Shown here piece after piece: positions 25,288-37,000 of a stretch of 64,000 nucleotides of DNA. A program made the translations under genes and the position numbers. The notes beneath the pieces were generated by a model that saw nothing but the letters and a program-made list of their open reading frames with translations, searched no databases and was not told the origin of the DNA. Origin of the DNA: Brachionus rotundiformis (lineage: Eukaryota > Rotifera > Eurotatoria > Ploima > Brachionidae); assembly GCA_016802295.1 (NCBI GenBank), contig JAESIW010000137.1, positions 4,491,656 to 4,555,655 of the forward strand. Reading direction: 5' to 3'. Positions within the stretch are counted from its first letter, which is position 1; every line of letters starts with the position of its first letter.

Positions 25288-26029
25288 ATGAAAATTTATA
25301 TTTTATTACTGAGTCTTCTATCAGCTAGATCGTGCTTTAGTCTTATATGCTACACATGTAGCTCAGAAAGTAATCCAAATTGTAGAGAAAACATTTTAGA
25401 CTTAACCAACATGGTTTTTACCACCTGTAATGGCCAAGGCGATTTTTGTGCCACATTTTATGATGCATCTTCCAAAAGTAAATTATTCAAAGTATTCTCT
25501 TCCATATTATCGGTTTTTTTTATAAGATTTTTACCGCGGTTGTTCAGAGCAATTCTTTATAGAAGAACAAAGTTATACTGAAAAATGCATCTTGGGTTCA
25601 GAAACAGAAAGTTTCTATTGCAAATGTTACCAAGATTTTTGCAATAATCAGTTAAGTAGCGATTTAGAGATATCTATTGATTATTGTATTGATAAGAAAT
25701 GTGTACATGGTATACCAGTCTCAGATCCTACCAAAAAAACTTGCACATGCGAATGCGATGATGGTTTTAGTGGCGAATTTTGTGAAAATGAATCTTTCCA
25801 ATGTCCTGGTATCGGAACTTTCCCAGATCCAAAATTCTGTTGGATCTACTATACTTGCTCTCAAGGAGCTACTGGCATAGAGAAAACAACAAATTCTTGT
25901 CCATTCAAAATACTTGGAACCACTGAATTAAAACTATTGTTTCAATATAATCCAAGTACAAAGACTGGTACTTGCACATTCAAATCAGTATTTAAGCCTT
26001 ATGCAGGACAAACATGCCTCATATCTTAA
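25288..26029 (+). CDS. Short Ly6 + EGF + chitin-binding (CBM14-like) paralogue
   Basis: A secreted protein of unknown role, paralogous to the long divergent gene beside it. Two exons, 25288–25477 and 25527–26029, join in phase 1 through a 49-nt intron, giving 230 residues. The order is: signal peptide ending SCFS; a Ly6/uPAR domain opening LICYTCSS and closing CKCYQDFCNN; a single EGF-like repeat (DYCIDKKCVHG… ending FCEN); and the C-terminal chitin-binding-like domain. The start at 25288 was chosen over upstream in-frame ATGs at 25243 and 25282 because it aligns with the paralogue's start and leaves a clean signal peptide. The intron position is identical in both genes. Ly6 and EGF domains are fused inside exon 2 with no intron, so this copy lacks the ten other EGF repeats: either an internal deletion or the ancestral short form. 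Confidence 0.86.
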
Positions 26030-27278
26030 TTTGTTAATTTTAGAAACTAATTTTTAAATATTAATCATAATTCAATACTTTATCTAAAAATAATTAAAAG
26101 CATCATTAATTGAAAATTTTGAATTTATTAACTTATTTTAAATACTTTGATTTAAATAATTGCGACATAATAAGATTTTACCATTAAATTTTTTAAAATT
26201 TGAATGTTAAAATTATAAAAAACTTTATTAATTTAAAATTTTGATTTAAAAAAATTGTTTATTAATTTAATTTAGTTTATTGAATAGAGCTTTTATTTTC
26301 AGCTTTAGCAAGTTATAGCTAGAATTGAAAAAATCTACACTAACTCCAACCGGAATTAGATATTTGTTAGTTTTGTAAACAAAATAAGCTTAAACAGATG
26401 AAAAATCTTTTGACAGCATCCGCTGCTTTCTGGATAATTTACCAACAATCTTGTTAATAATACTTGAAAATGTTGAACATTATTAAAAACCATTTCTGTG
26501 GTAATTTATTCCATTTTTAGTAGATCTTATTGCCATAATTCTATTAAGCTTTAGTTATCTCTTTATCCTAAGCAAACCTATGTGAAACAAAATTTTCCGA
26601 TGTGAATTTTCATGATCATGATCATTTTAATTTGATTGTAAACTTCAATATGCCTTTTAATGTTAAAAAATTACAAAGCTATTAATCTAATTGGACTACT
26701 CGACCAAAATACTATCAAAAGTTATTAACATATTTATTGACACGTTTTTTAAAAAATAGTTAGTAGAATAAATCATTAATCAATCATTCGTGTTAAAAGA
26801 TTTTTATATTAGGTTAAGAGGATTTCAAAATAAAAATTAAGAACTTCATTAAAATAACCAGAAATTAACTCTAATCAGCAATGAGAAGATTTTTTTTCTT
26901 TAAATTAGACAGCGAAGAGACGAGAGAAATGATGAGGTTTTTAAAGAAACATGCGATGCATATGGCTGCCACCATCCTCCACCTTTTTCTTCAGGACTCG
27001 GGACCAGCGTAACAGTAGAGTTATGATGACTAACAATTTCATATTTTTTAAATTTTAAATGATTTAAATAATCAATTACCAATTTCTATTTTTAGATCTA
27101 TTCTTCCTAAGCCATAACAACTAACTTATGTCTAACTTATTTAATTTTTGATTTTTTTTTAATTTTGTTTTAAATATTTAAATATATCTTAAACAAAAAA
27201 TTTTAAAAATTCATTCCAGATTAAATTTGATTCATAATAAAATTAGAAAAAACATAAGGAAAAATAATAAAATTTAAA
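26030..27278. other. Intergenic, no gene seen
   Basis: AT-rich DNA. A small mixed-composition island at about 26900–27090 is open on the minus strand for 60 codons, but the peptide resembles no family I know and is not supported. Confidence 0.5.
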
Positions 27279-27650
27279 TCGAAAGAGTCCAAAGAAGAGC
27301 GACAAAGTTAGTCCTATGTTTGAAGGAAAAGCCATACCAAGAAAGGCTATGGTCTTTGGACTTAATGAGCTTAGAAGATTGTAGAACAAGAGCGGATCTC
27401 ATTCAAATGTTCAAAATAGTCAACCGTCATGAGAAGATCAATCTAATGAAAGGTGTGAATCTGGACTAAAGAAGAAAACATAACATGAAACTAGAAAAAG
27501 AAATTTGCAATCAAGCTACATCAAGATTTTACTTTTTGACAAATAGAGTGGTTTCAAAGTGGAATGCTTTATTCCAGAGTGTTGTCAACTCAGAAACAGT
27601 TAATGGCTATAAAGCGGGTATCGACAGAGAAGTGTTTGATATGGAACAAA
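27279..27650 (+). mobile_element. Non-LTR retrotransposon (CR1/jockey-like) ORF2 C-terminal relic
   Basis: One frame from 27279 reads IERVQRRATKLVLCL, then YQERLWSLDLMSLEDCRTR, DLIQMFKIVN and, past one in-frame TAA at about 27467, NMKLEKE, RFYFLTNRVVSKWNAL and SVVNSETVNGYKAGID. This is the conserved region just after the reverse transcriptase in CR1/L2/jockey-type LINEs, where the usual pattern is ER-VQRRATK-I…YEERL…SLE-RR-RGDLI…NR-WN-LP-VV-S-SVN-FK. The RT itself is missing upstream and the frame is broken, so it is a 5'-truncated dead copy. Confidence 0.75.
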
Positions 27651-28186
27651 GAAAGAAAGGAAAGAGCCACAGCTCTTATAGAACAAAATTGCTATACTGC
27701 AGTCTCATAACTTTTACTACTACTAAAAAATATATTAAAAATATTCAATTTTAATAAAAAAAATAATTTTAAATTCAAACATTGAAAAATATAAACTCAG
27801 TTGTTCATAAAATTTATCAATTAATTTATTAAAATTTATTATTTAGTCTTATTTAAAACTTATTTTAAATAAATTCTAATTGAATTGAAAATAAGAATTT
27901 TTTTTTAACAATATTTTTCAACCTTTAAAAATTTTGATTATCAACAATTAATAAAATTATTAGCATGTTTTTAAAAAAGAATTGTTTTGAATTCATTTTT
28001 ATTAAAATTTTCACTTAAATATTCAATATAATTAGTAAAAAGAGTTTTTTTGATTACTAAATAACTTCGAAATTTTTTTAATTTAACTAAATAAAGAGAG
28101 AATATTTCGATTAAAATTATATTTTACATAAAAAATAAGTTCCAGTCTGGACAAATATAAAAATCTAAAATTTTTCTTGATAGTTA
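27651..28186. other. Intergenic, no gene seen
   Basis: AT-rich sequence between the LINE relic and the 3' end of the IA-2-like gene. It probably holds the LINE 3' end and that gene's 3' untranslated region. Confidence 0.5.
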
Positions 28187-30616
28187 TCAATTTCCCAAAT
28201 AGTTAAGATACTGTTTAATTTCATGAATGACCACTTGAAACGAGAACTCATATTGTTCTTTAAAACGGATCATGTGAGGTCGTTGATCTCTTAGAAATTC
28301 CAATGTGGCTGCCAAATCGATTTCTTTGGCACCTTTGGCAATTTTATTCAAAACCATATCAATCAATATATATGTGCCAGTTCGACCCATGCCATCGTTA
28401 CAACTAACCACTATTGGACAAGTTTTGCTTGAAAAAGACTTGTTCACTTTTTTTCTAAAGTCCAAAAATGATTTTAAAGACGGCATTCTTTTTTCTTCCC
28501 AGGTCAAAAATTGAAATTGAGTTATTGTGCGTGTCTGGTCAGTGTCAACATTTTTGAAAAAAAAATTTCTCACTAGAAAATCATCATTCCAAATGTGTTC
28601 CGAAGCAAAATGTATTTCAAATTTGTTATAAATTTTGAACCCATTATTTGGCCAATATTGGAAGCATTTATCCTGATCATTTGTCAAGTTAACAATTACC
28701 ACTGTCTGATTTTCCCAAATCATTTGCCAGAACTCGCTTGCCGACTCCTTCAAGGGAGACTGAGCCGCAATATAGCTCGGATTCTTTGGATCATCATCTA
28801 TCTTTGTCACCAATTAGGCTGTCTTTAGTTATTTTCTTTAAAAAAATTTACTATATAGGATGCATTTATGTAATCATTTTCCTCGGCATTTTTCAGTTTG
28901 ACCAAGGATAAATCGTCTTAAAATAATATAAAATTTTCATTCTATATCACGTTGAAAGTACTTACAAGGTAGTCGATCATCAAAGCGATTTTTTTGGTAA
29001 TTTTTTATCTGTGCAGCTATGGTGGTGCAATTTTCATCGGCCTCATAATCTACCAAATATTTCCAATCTTTTTCCATTAAATTCCTATCATTTAGATATT
29101 TTTCCATATACGACTTAGATAATTATAAAGCTTTTTTTTAATTTTTTTTTTTAAAAAATTTCTATAATTACCAAAATCACATGCCCCGTATTGATGTCAA
29201 TATTGGGATGACACATGGATTCTTCTAACCTTAAAAACATAACTTTTAATTATTATTAAGTCTTTAAGGTTATATTGGGTTAAAAAATTAAATTCAGAGT
29301 TAAAAATTTTATTAAACAAATAAAAACATATGATAAAAATAACAACTGTTAAAATAATAAATAGGACTGAGTCTATGATTTACCAAGACGAATTTCTGCT
29401 TTGGTCAACTTTGGCATCAGTGATGCGTATTGGAGTTGAATTAATTGTGTTTGAGTTGTTCATTGCTTGGCAGTTATTGGCCGGACTTGGCAAAGCAGGC
29501 GTTTGAGCATCAGTCAATGATGTGCAAACACTTGGATTAATTGGACTGACTTTTGAATGCATTCTCTGGCGACATAAATCCTAGTTTAGAATTTTTAAAT
29601 TTAAAGAAAATTTTTTTAAAAATTACCTGGTAATCCTTTGAGTAACTATGGTCAGCTTTTTTTGGTTTCATAAACGGAACATAAGCTAGCCATTTAGAAT
29701 CATCTTTTTTCGACTCGTTTACCAAGTAATCTTCATCATCTAGACCTTTTTTTTCCAGTAAAATTTCACCATCTGGACTAAAGAATCTTTTTTTAATAAA
29801 ATACACCAACACAGCCATAATGAACATTGAAAATAGGGCAATTAAGGATACAATACCAAATATGATCAAAATTTCTTTGGTCTGTTCCGACTTCTTCACC
29901 GAATCATACTTGGCTTTGTCCTCGTTCTTTACCAAACCACAAGACAAAATTTCAATTTCCTTTTCCTTCAGAATTTTCACCTGATATTTGACTAATAGAA
30001 ATATTTTATAAATTTTTTAATTAAGTTTATTTTTTTATTTACGAATTTGATCGACCAAAAAAGAAGTGGTCGCATTCTCAGCCTTGAATACAACCAGATT
30101 GTTGTTAATGCTTATGTCTTTGAAATTCTCGAGAGGGATTTTGGTAAACTTGGAAATGTATGCAATCAAATCATCGGCGAGCTCTTTTTCAATATTCTTG
30201 GCCAATTCTATGAAGATCATAGCTGGTTCTTGACTCGGTGCTTGCTGTGTTGTGGTCATTGCTTGGATCTCTTGCTCGAACTGCTCGACATCGTGCAAAA
30301 TAAATTTATGAATAAAATTTTCTTGTTCTTGGTCCAATTTGTTCTCCAATTGAGCCATGTTATAAAAATAATCATCGTCGGTCAACTCTGGCTGGACATT
30401 TTCTACCACTGGCGTTGCTGGCTGCTCGTCAGTATAATAAAAGCTTTGAAGAAAAAATCTTTCGGCTATGCGAGGCAAAATGTCAAACCTCGATTGAAAT
30501 CGGTCAAATAAATTGGCCTCATGTTCCAAATCGACAAAAATGGGCCAAAAACACTTGCTTACATTAGTTTGTATAAATAATATAAACAAAATTGGAATTA
30601 ATGATTTAGCTAGCAT
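28187..30616 (-). CDS. PTPRN: IA-2/PTPRN-like receptor pseudophosphatase of dense-core vesicles
   Basis: IA-2 family proteins (C. elegans IDA-1) are transmembrane pseudophosphatases of neuroendocrine dense-core vesicles. Seven exons join in phase: 30043–30616, 29627–29991, 29384–29580, 29172–29229, 28966–29113, 28852–28916, 28187–28801, giving 673 residues. A signal peptide (about 1–22) and a short luminal region precede a transmembrane helix (about 232–257). The cytoplasmic part carries the IA-2 hallmarks YQ|DLCRQRM and NIDINTGHVIL, then the PTP domain with DYINASYI and DPKNPSYIAAQ. The active site is dead in the IA-2 manner: the loop reads SCNDGMGRTG (C603, with Asp605 where active enzymes have Ala, and Ser where they have His), and the WPD loop is WEEKR (W570). 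The luminal part is much shorter than in vertebrates. An acceptor-like TTTTTTAG lies 9–10 nt before the ATG. It is 262 nt downstream of snurportin on the same strand. Confidence 0.93.
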
Positions 30617-30878
30617 TTTTTTTTTCTAAAAAATTTTTTTAAATAAAACTATAAAGCCAATATTTTAGATTGCTTTTTGTGTTTTTTTAATTAAGTCTCG
30701 TGGATACACAGCTAAATTTAATACTTTTTAAATTTTAACATTCATTACTTAAGCTAAAAATCTAGCTTATTATTTTTTTTAATTTAGTGAACCAAGCTAG
30801 ACAAAAATAAAAAAAATAAAAATTTAAAACTTTTATTTATTCTACAAAATTACAATTATATCTATCAACTAACACAGT
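30617..30878. other. Short spacer between snurportin and IA-2-like genes
   Basis: 262 nt of AT-rich DNA between two minus-strand genes, ending in a T-rich acceptor-like sequence just before the IA-2-like start. See findings for the operon / spliced-leader idea. Confidence 0.5.
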
Positions 30879-32191
30879 CTAAATCTCTAATCTTGACGCT
30901 TGATTAAAATCCATGGCAATCTCGACATTTTTCAAGTTGCTTTCTGAACCATCTGTCCTTAAGTCAGCAAACATTTTGTCTTCTAGCTTTAATTTTTGTT
31001 CAGACTCGAATTTTTCTATTGAATTACGCACATTTACATAGTCACTTGGCGCTTGTCTCAGGATCCATTCTGGCATTGCTATACCCAGGATCTCTGGGAT
31101 CATATAGGGCTTCAACCATCCGACCAAAGGGGTACAACCAGGCTCATAGTGCGCCTCTTTATGATAAAATAAGACCCCATCAAGATCATATTCGTATCTT
31201 TGTTCAAATTGGCTGCGAATGTTGTGGCAATTAAGATCCCAAAGTCTTGGAACATCTCTGAAAGCATACTAAAAAAACAATTACTAATTTTATTTAATAA
31301 TACTTTTCTTACCGGATTATCATTTGAAAAGGCTGATATTTCTTTGGACTCGTCTAGTTTGCACCTAAGCCAATAAAACCTGAACTCGGTCTGTAAAAAA
31401 AATTTAAAAAATAAATATTTTTATTTCCACAATTTACCTCTGAGTCAACAATTGGATGAGACTTCCAACAGAGGCAATCAAGGATGTAATAAGTTCTTAG
31501 AGCGTCGTTGTATACACAGTCCAGTATTGTGTAGTCTAAAAAAAATCGTGAAAATAAATCATAGAATTTAAGATGGAATATACCAATTTTCGATTCTTTG
31601 TACCCTCCTGGTAGTCTAGAAGAATGTTTGGTAATCAGCTTACCAATTTTATTATATACACTTGTAATTCCCTAAAACCAAAAGTTAATTTAACTTTTTT
31701 TTTAAATTTAATTTTACCTCGGATGCAACCACAAGACAACGTTTGCCAACAGGACATAGAGCCATGATCCAATTGTTATCAAAGTCGTTTGGCACTTCCA
31801 CAAGCCATTCGGAAAACATTATCTTCAAGAGAATAAACTTTAATTCAAGTTTCCTAATTGACTTAAAATTACCTGGTTTGAATAAGTAGGGTTTATGTAG
31901 GATTTTTTAGTTGGAATTGTTTTTTTATGGGTTGAGGGTGTTGGCGGCCGAAATCGGACCGATTCTACTGTTGACTCACGTTTTCTTATAAATTTAATTA
32001 AATTAGATTTTTAGGATTTTTCATACAAACTTTTTTTGTTCCTGTAGGCGTATGCGCCTACGCTCGGCTTGATTCGAAATTAGAGATGATTTCTTTTTGT
32101 AAATATTGAGCCTTGGATGACTCTGGCTAGACAATGGGTCATCATCTTCGCTGACAATAATTGAGTTTACACTAATAGTTAAATCATCCAT
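30879..32191 (-). CDS. SNUPN: Snurportin-1
   Basis: Snurportin-1 is the import adaptor that binds the trimethylguanosine cap of spliceosomal snRNPs and links them to importin-beta. Seven exons join in phase: 32031–32191, 31873–31984, 31718–31822, 31584–31671, 31438–31535, 31313–31390, 30879–31268, giving 343 residues (human 360). The N-terminal importin-beta-binding domain shows HPRLNIYKKK and a QAERRRIRLQEQKK helix. The cap-binding domain follows: FSEWLVEVP, WIMALCPVGKRCLVVAS, SRLPGGYKESK, DYTILDCVYND, EFRFYWLR, DGVLFYHKEAHYEPG, and TPLVGWLKPYM. Trp and the surrounding residues of the cap pocket appear conserved. The start at 32191 gives the usual short acidic lead-in; the longer frame from 32263 would add a hydrophobic stretch atypical of a soluble adaptor. 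All six introns are about 46–57 nt. Confidence 0.94.
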
Positions 32192-32888
32192 TAATAAGAT
32201 TAAAATAAATAAAGTTAGGATGGTAGTTTTTAAACGAGTTGATTTCCGGATTATAAATATCAATATATTTTTTTATTCCAGATTATTTAAAAGCTATTTT
32301 ATCTAATTTTTTTTAGATTATTTTTTTCTCAAATAATGTTTAGAAATTCTATAATATTTAGTAATAACAATTTTTTGGCAAATAAATAATTATTTTTGAG
32401 CAAAATTTTATTGAATTTTGTTTAGGCTTTTTAATTTTGATTAATCAAAAACACTTTACTTGGAAACATGTATTTATTTATAATAATTAGTGACCGAGTT
32501 GTTGAATTAAATCTTTAGTTAAAAATAAACTAGTTATTTAACAAAATATTAATTATATCTAAAGCAAATATTATTATTGTACAATTAGATTTATTCTCAA
32601 ATCAATAATTTTAATCAATAAAACGTTTAAATCTCAAATAATCAAAACTTAAATCTAATGGTTTCTGTAATCCTTTATAATAAATAATCTAATTAAATAT
32701 GATAATAATCGGCATGTGGTAATTCATTTGCTAAAATTACTGATTTTTCACCAAATTTACTTGATAAATATAAAATTAACTTTTTTTTCATAAAATTTCT
32801 TAATTGATATAATAATAAAGATTTATTATAAAAATCAATTTTACAATTAGTTTTCCTAAATTTTAACTAAATTAATAAAAAAAATAAT
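32192..32888. other. Intergenic, no gene seen
   Basis: AT-rich DNA upstream of snurportin and up to the decayed MULE element. Confidence 0.5.
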
Positions 32889-34030
32889 TTATTGCTTAAC
32901 ATTCCAAGGCATCACTTTTTTCTTTCTTCCTGGTCTTAGTTTACAACCAATTACAATATCTAAATACTTTTCTGGAACTTGAGTTGACTTTTTTGACAAC
33001 AACACAATAACATGTAGTCTTTGAAGTAATCTCTACATGAGCAAGACAAAAACTTCCAATTTTGTTCATCCAATTTCACCAAACGAACCGAATCGTTATA
33101 CCGAAAGAATGTATTGAGGTCTAAATTAGAAACAGACTCACATTCATCAATACAATCACCATCACATTCTAAATTGTCATAATATTGCTCTAAATCAAAC
33201 AACTTGTCTAATGTTAACAAATAGATATCACGTATTTTATTATATTTTAGAAAAGGTTTTTTCTGTGCATATGCAAGTGCATCGAACCAGCAAGCATCTT
33301 TAATCATCGGTTCATCTTCCCACTTTTTGATAGTAACTTGATGTATTGACCATCGATTAAGAATAATTTTTGCTCGTTCAGGAAAATGAGAAAAGGGTAT
33401 TCTATCCCTGAAAGTATGAACTTTTTTTATCGATTGATTTTTACCTTCTAATGCATTATTTGTGCTTGGATATCCTGGAGCATGACCTTCAAACCAACCA
33501 AAATTCTTTGACTTGATCCATTCTTTATCACTATATTCTAAAAATTCTTTGTAATCAGACCATTTTTTCTTGAATAATTGATAACCAACATCAAACTTTG
33601 ATTGATTGTATGATAATTGTAGCGTATGCAAATCACTTATAAATAGTTTTTTAGTTTTGACATCATCAATTTTAGTCTTATTCATAGCTTGTTCAGCATG
33701 AGCCCAGCACATAATTCGTTTAAAACTATGACCAAAGACACTTTTAAAACCATTGGTCATACTATCAGCACCATCAGCTAAGATATATTTTGGTGAATAA
33801 TTTGCTATTTTTTTTAAAATTGCTCTAAAAAAATTCGTAATCAAATTCATTTTCAGTTACAAAAATTGCAATAGCAATAAAATGAAAATGTTTTTGATAA
33901 TCTGTAGTGCCAATTATTATCAAAGGAAACATAATTGAAAAATAATTTTATATGTTGCATCTACAACTAAAAGATCTCGTTTTTTAGAATTTTTTAGTAA
34001 TCTATTGGTTGATAAAACAACCCTTTAAAT
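32889..34030 (-). pseudogene. Decayed MULE-type transposase
   Basis: This is a Mutator-like (MULE) transposase relic. From 5' to 3' on the minus strand the family landmarks appear in shifted frames: KRDLLVVDATYK (first Asp of the DDE triad) near 33985, FPLIIIGTTDYQKHFHFIAIAIF near 33900, then the long open frame with YILADGADSMTN (second Asp) and MCWAHAEQAM, STNNALEGKNQ (the Glu region), and a C-terminal SWIM zinc-finger start LSCSCRDYFKDYM. Immediately after this the expected Cys-x-His zinc ligands are missing and the frame shifts; the true C-terminus continues in another frame (VPEKYLDIVIG… to the stop at 32889–32891). At least three frameshifts and one early stop make it inactive. The terminal repeats were not located. 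Confidence 0.85.
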
Positions 34031-37000
34031 TTCTGACATTTTTTTCGTGACAAGAAGATTTAAAGGAAGTCTTGGGTCATTTGATTAAATCATGGGTCTT
34101 GTCAAATTTATTTATTTTTATCATTATTTTTTATTTTAATCTCATGGTCATAACAGTCAATTATTTGAACAATCAAACTAACAGACTGCTCATGTTGATT
34201 TGAATTAAACAAAAGTTTGATACTTTTATATAATGAAAGAATTGGAACAAGAGAATTTTGAATCGACAAAATCAAATTGATAAAAATCTTTTTATGAAGA
34301 AGTTTAATTTATCAAATTTGTATATATAGTTTGATAAATTGATTGCTTTTGAACTTAAATCAAATCCTTTTAACCTATTTACAGATCAAAAAGTTCGGAA
34401 GCTCTTAAGTTTGCGTAGAACACATTTTCATTGAAAGCTTGAGGCGAAAAGGAACATATCCGTGAAAGCTCTCTAATGGTTTTTGAATAAAAAAAGTAAA
34501 AAAATTAATCTACTAATCAAAAAGAATTTAATTATTTTTAAAATCATTTTACCTTTTTTTAAATACTTTATTTAGATAATTTAAAAAAAAAATTTCAATT
34601 TAATATTTTTTCTGACAAAAATACTACAAATAAAGATTAAAATTATTTAAAATATTTATCTCTTTGAACAATGTTTAAAAACAGCTTTAAAAATACAGTA
34701 TTTCTTTTACTAATTTAAATAACTATCTATTTTAAAAATTAGGAATACTTTTTTAAATTATATTAAGCTCACACATGTCCAGACAATTATTCCGAATATG
34801 AATAAAAATTAAATTTAAATTCCATTCTTAATTTAATAGCTTAGACTACAAATCATTGCTATTTTAAATTTTTAGATAAAAACAATTCAGGTTTAGGGCT
34901 ATCTAGCCAAATACATCAATGCGATTATTTATGATTTTTCTGAATTGTTTTTTTAATTAAGTAGACTGGAAAGTGAGAATGGAAACGCCTTTGGCAATGT
35001 GTCCGTTAGCATCGATTCAAGTTTAATTCTAGATATAGTTTAAGTCAGATGTAATTTTTACCAAGATTTTTAAATAAATTTTCACTTGATATGCAAAAAA
35101 TCTTTTTTATAGAAAAATGTTCAAAACATTTTTATTGCCATTCATCCTATAAATAAAGAATAAAAAAAATATAAAATTTATTTCATCTAATTTTTTTTAT
35201 ATTGTCTTATATTAAAAATCACATGCTTTTAAAATTTAAATACAGCAATAAAATTTACATTAGTAGAATAAGATTAATTAGCAATGAATGTCTAAAAGTA
35301 AAATTTATCATATCATGTTAATTTCGTAAGCATTTTGGGCTATGTCTAATCAATTCTCATTAATTTAGCATAAATATTTGTAGTGTTGAAAATTAACAGA
35401 GAGCCCAAGTCCGAAAATCTGTGTTCTTTATAATTTAAAAAGCAATATTTGTTTTTAATCTTAATATTAATAAATTTTAAAATAAACTAATGTCCAGTAA
35501 TGGTTTTTTTAATATTGATTAAATACTGGTTATAAATATTTATAACTAATGAAAATCTTGAATAAATTTTAAATTAATAAAATATCTTAAATCGCGATTC
35601 AAGTTCTAACTCTCAATATCAGTTTTAATTAAGATAAAGCAAAATCTTGATGATTTATGGCCATTTCGAATTTAATTAAATACCTGTCCAACATGATCTC
35701 TTGGTTTAATTAAGCCTTAAATTAGACAGATGTTTTCAAGTTGGTCTTAATGTTTAAAGTTCATAGTAAAAAATATTTAAAAAATTTTCAACACACTTAA
35801 ATAAGTTGCAGGCCAGCCGACGATAGATTCACTTATCTACGCGTTTCGGCTACAATCATCACTTTTGATTGATTAAATACTCAATTAGTTGTAAACCAGG
35901 ATATCCATTGCCTTAAATACGCAATTAAGCATGCTTTCAGCGAGCTTTTTCCATCACAGCGATTCTTATAAATAAATAATGATATTGATACAGACTTGTT
36001 TGCTCTCAACTAGTTCTCTCATGACTAAATACCATCAATATTTTAGTATTTACGTAAATTTTTCTTGTAATTTGATCGCTACGATTCAAGTAGCTATTCT
36101 TGACCGAAAGATTATCTTACAAATTTTTGAAATTAATTTTCATTTAAGATCTTAGTTTTCGAATGCATTTTTTTTTAGAGCTATAAATATTAATTAGCCA
36201 AATCGCTAACTAGCCACCAGCTCAGTCAGTTAAATTAAGTTGTCGAAAAAAATTAATCTTTAAAGCCTAATCTAAAGGTGCTGTCTTTCTCAAATTTTTA
36301 TAAGTTTTCTTTTTTTTTCTAATGCTAAAATCATAAAATTTAAATTAAATAGAATTAAAATAATTTTTTTAAATGCAAATTAAGGCTACTAAAACACTTA
36401 AAATTCAAATATCAATTTTAATTATTTGTAGAGGCTTATTTTAAAAAAATTTTTATAAACTTCAAGTTAAAATAATAAATGGAAAATTTATTTTATTGGA
36501 AAAAAAATGATAAAATTCAAATGGTTTACTACACTTGCCAAATTATTAAGAAAAAAAAATTGTTTTTGTTTTCTTCTTAACAAGTTATTTTTTATTTAAG
36601 TCAATAGATTATAAATAACTCTCTCAAGGTTCACTAAAAAATAGCCTTAGATTTAAGCAGTCTTAATTTGCATTAAATTAAACTTTGTTTATTTATTTTG
36701 GAGCAATTTTCTCGAACCAAACAAGAATACCTAGAAATTATTTCAGTTTTTAATTAGCGAATTTAAAAATAACTTAAGAAACTTTTATTTTTCAAAATAT
36801 AGAATGCTTTAGTACCATAGGTATATAGTCATATGTTTTCAGGTCGATTAGTTTTTTCTAATAAGCAAAAAAGTTTGTCAATTCAGGTACCACATGGTGC
36901 ATTAAGCTTGCATTAATAGCTCTAATAGTTAAGATATGTGCTCGAGGAAGAAATTAAGCGGAACATGGCAATAATGCTCCGATAGATAAGCTTTTGGCAA

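Noticed and set aside
26900..27082. 60-codon minus-strand frame in a GC-richer island
   Set aside because: No family resemblance, no splice context, too short; kept only as an unexplained composition island.
28801..28813. Start of the IA-2-like last exon at 28813
   Set aside because: No AG acceptor keeps that frame; the acceptor ending at 28802 joins in phase and aligns without gap to IA-2 proteins.
30047..30511. 154-codon plus-strand frame opposite the IA-2-like first exon
   Set aside because: Antisense shadow of a well-supported exon with signal peptide and in-phase splicing.
32191..32263. Snurportin start at 32263 giving a signal-peptide-like N-terminus
   Set aside because: Snurportin is a soluble nuclear adaptor; the internal ATG at 32191 gives the usual acidic N-terminus before the importin-beta-binding domain.
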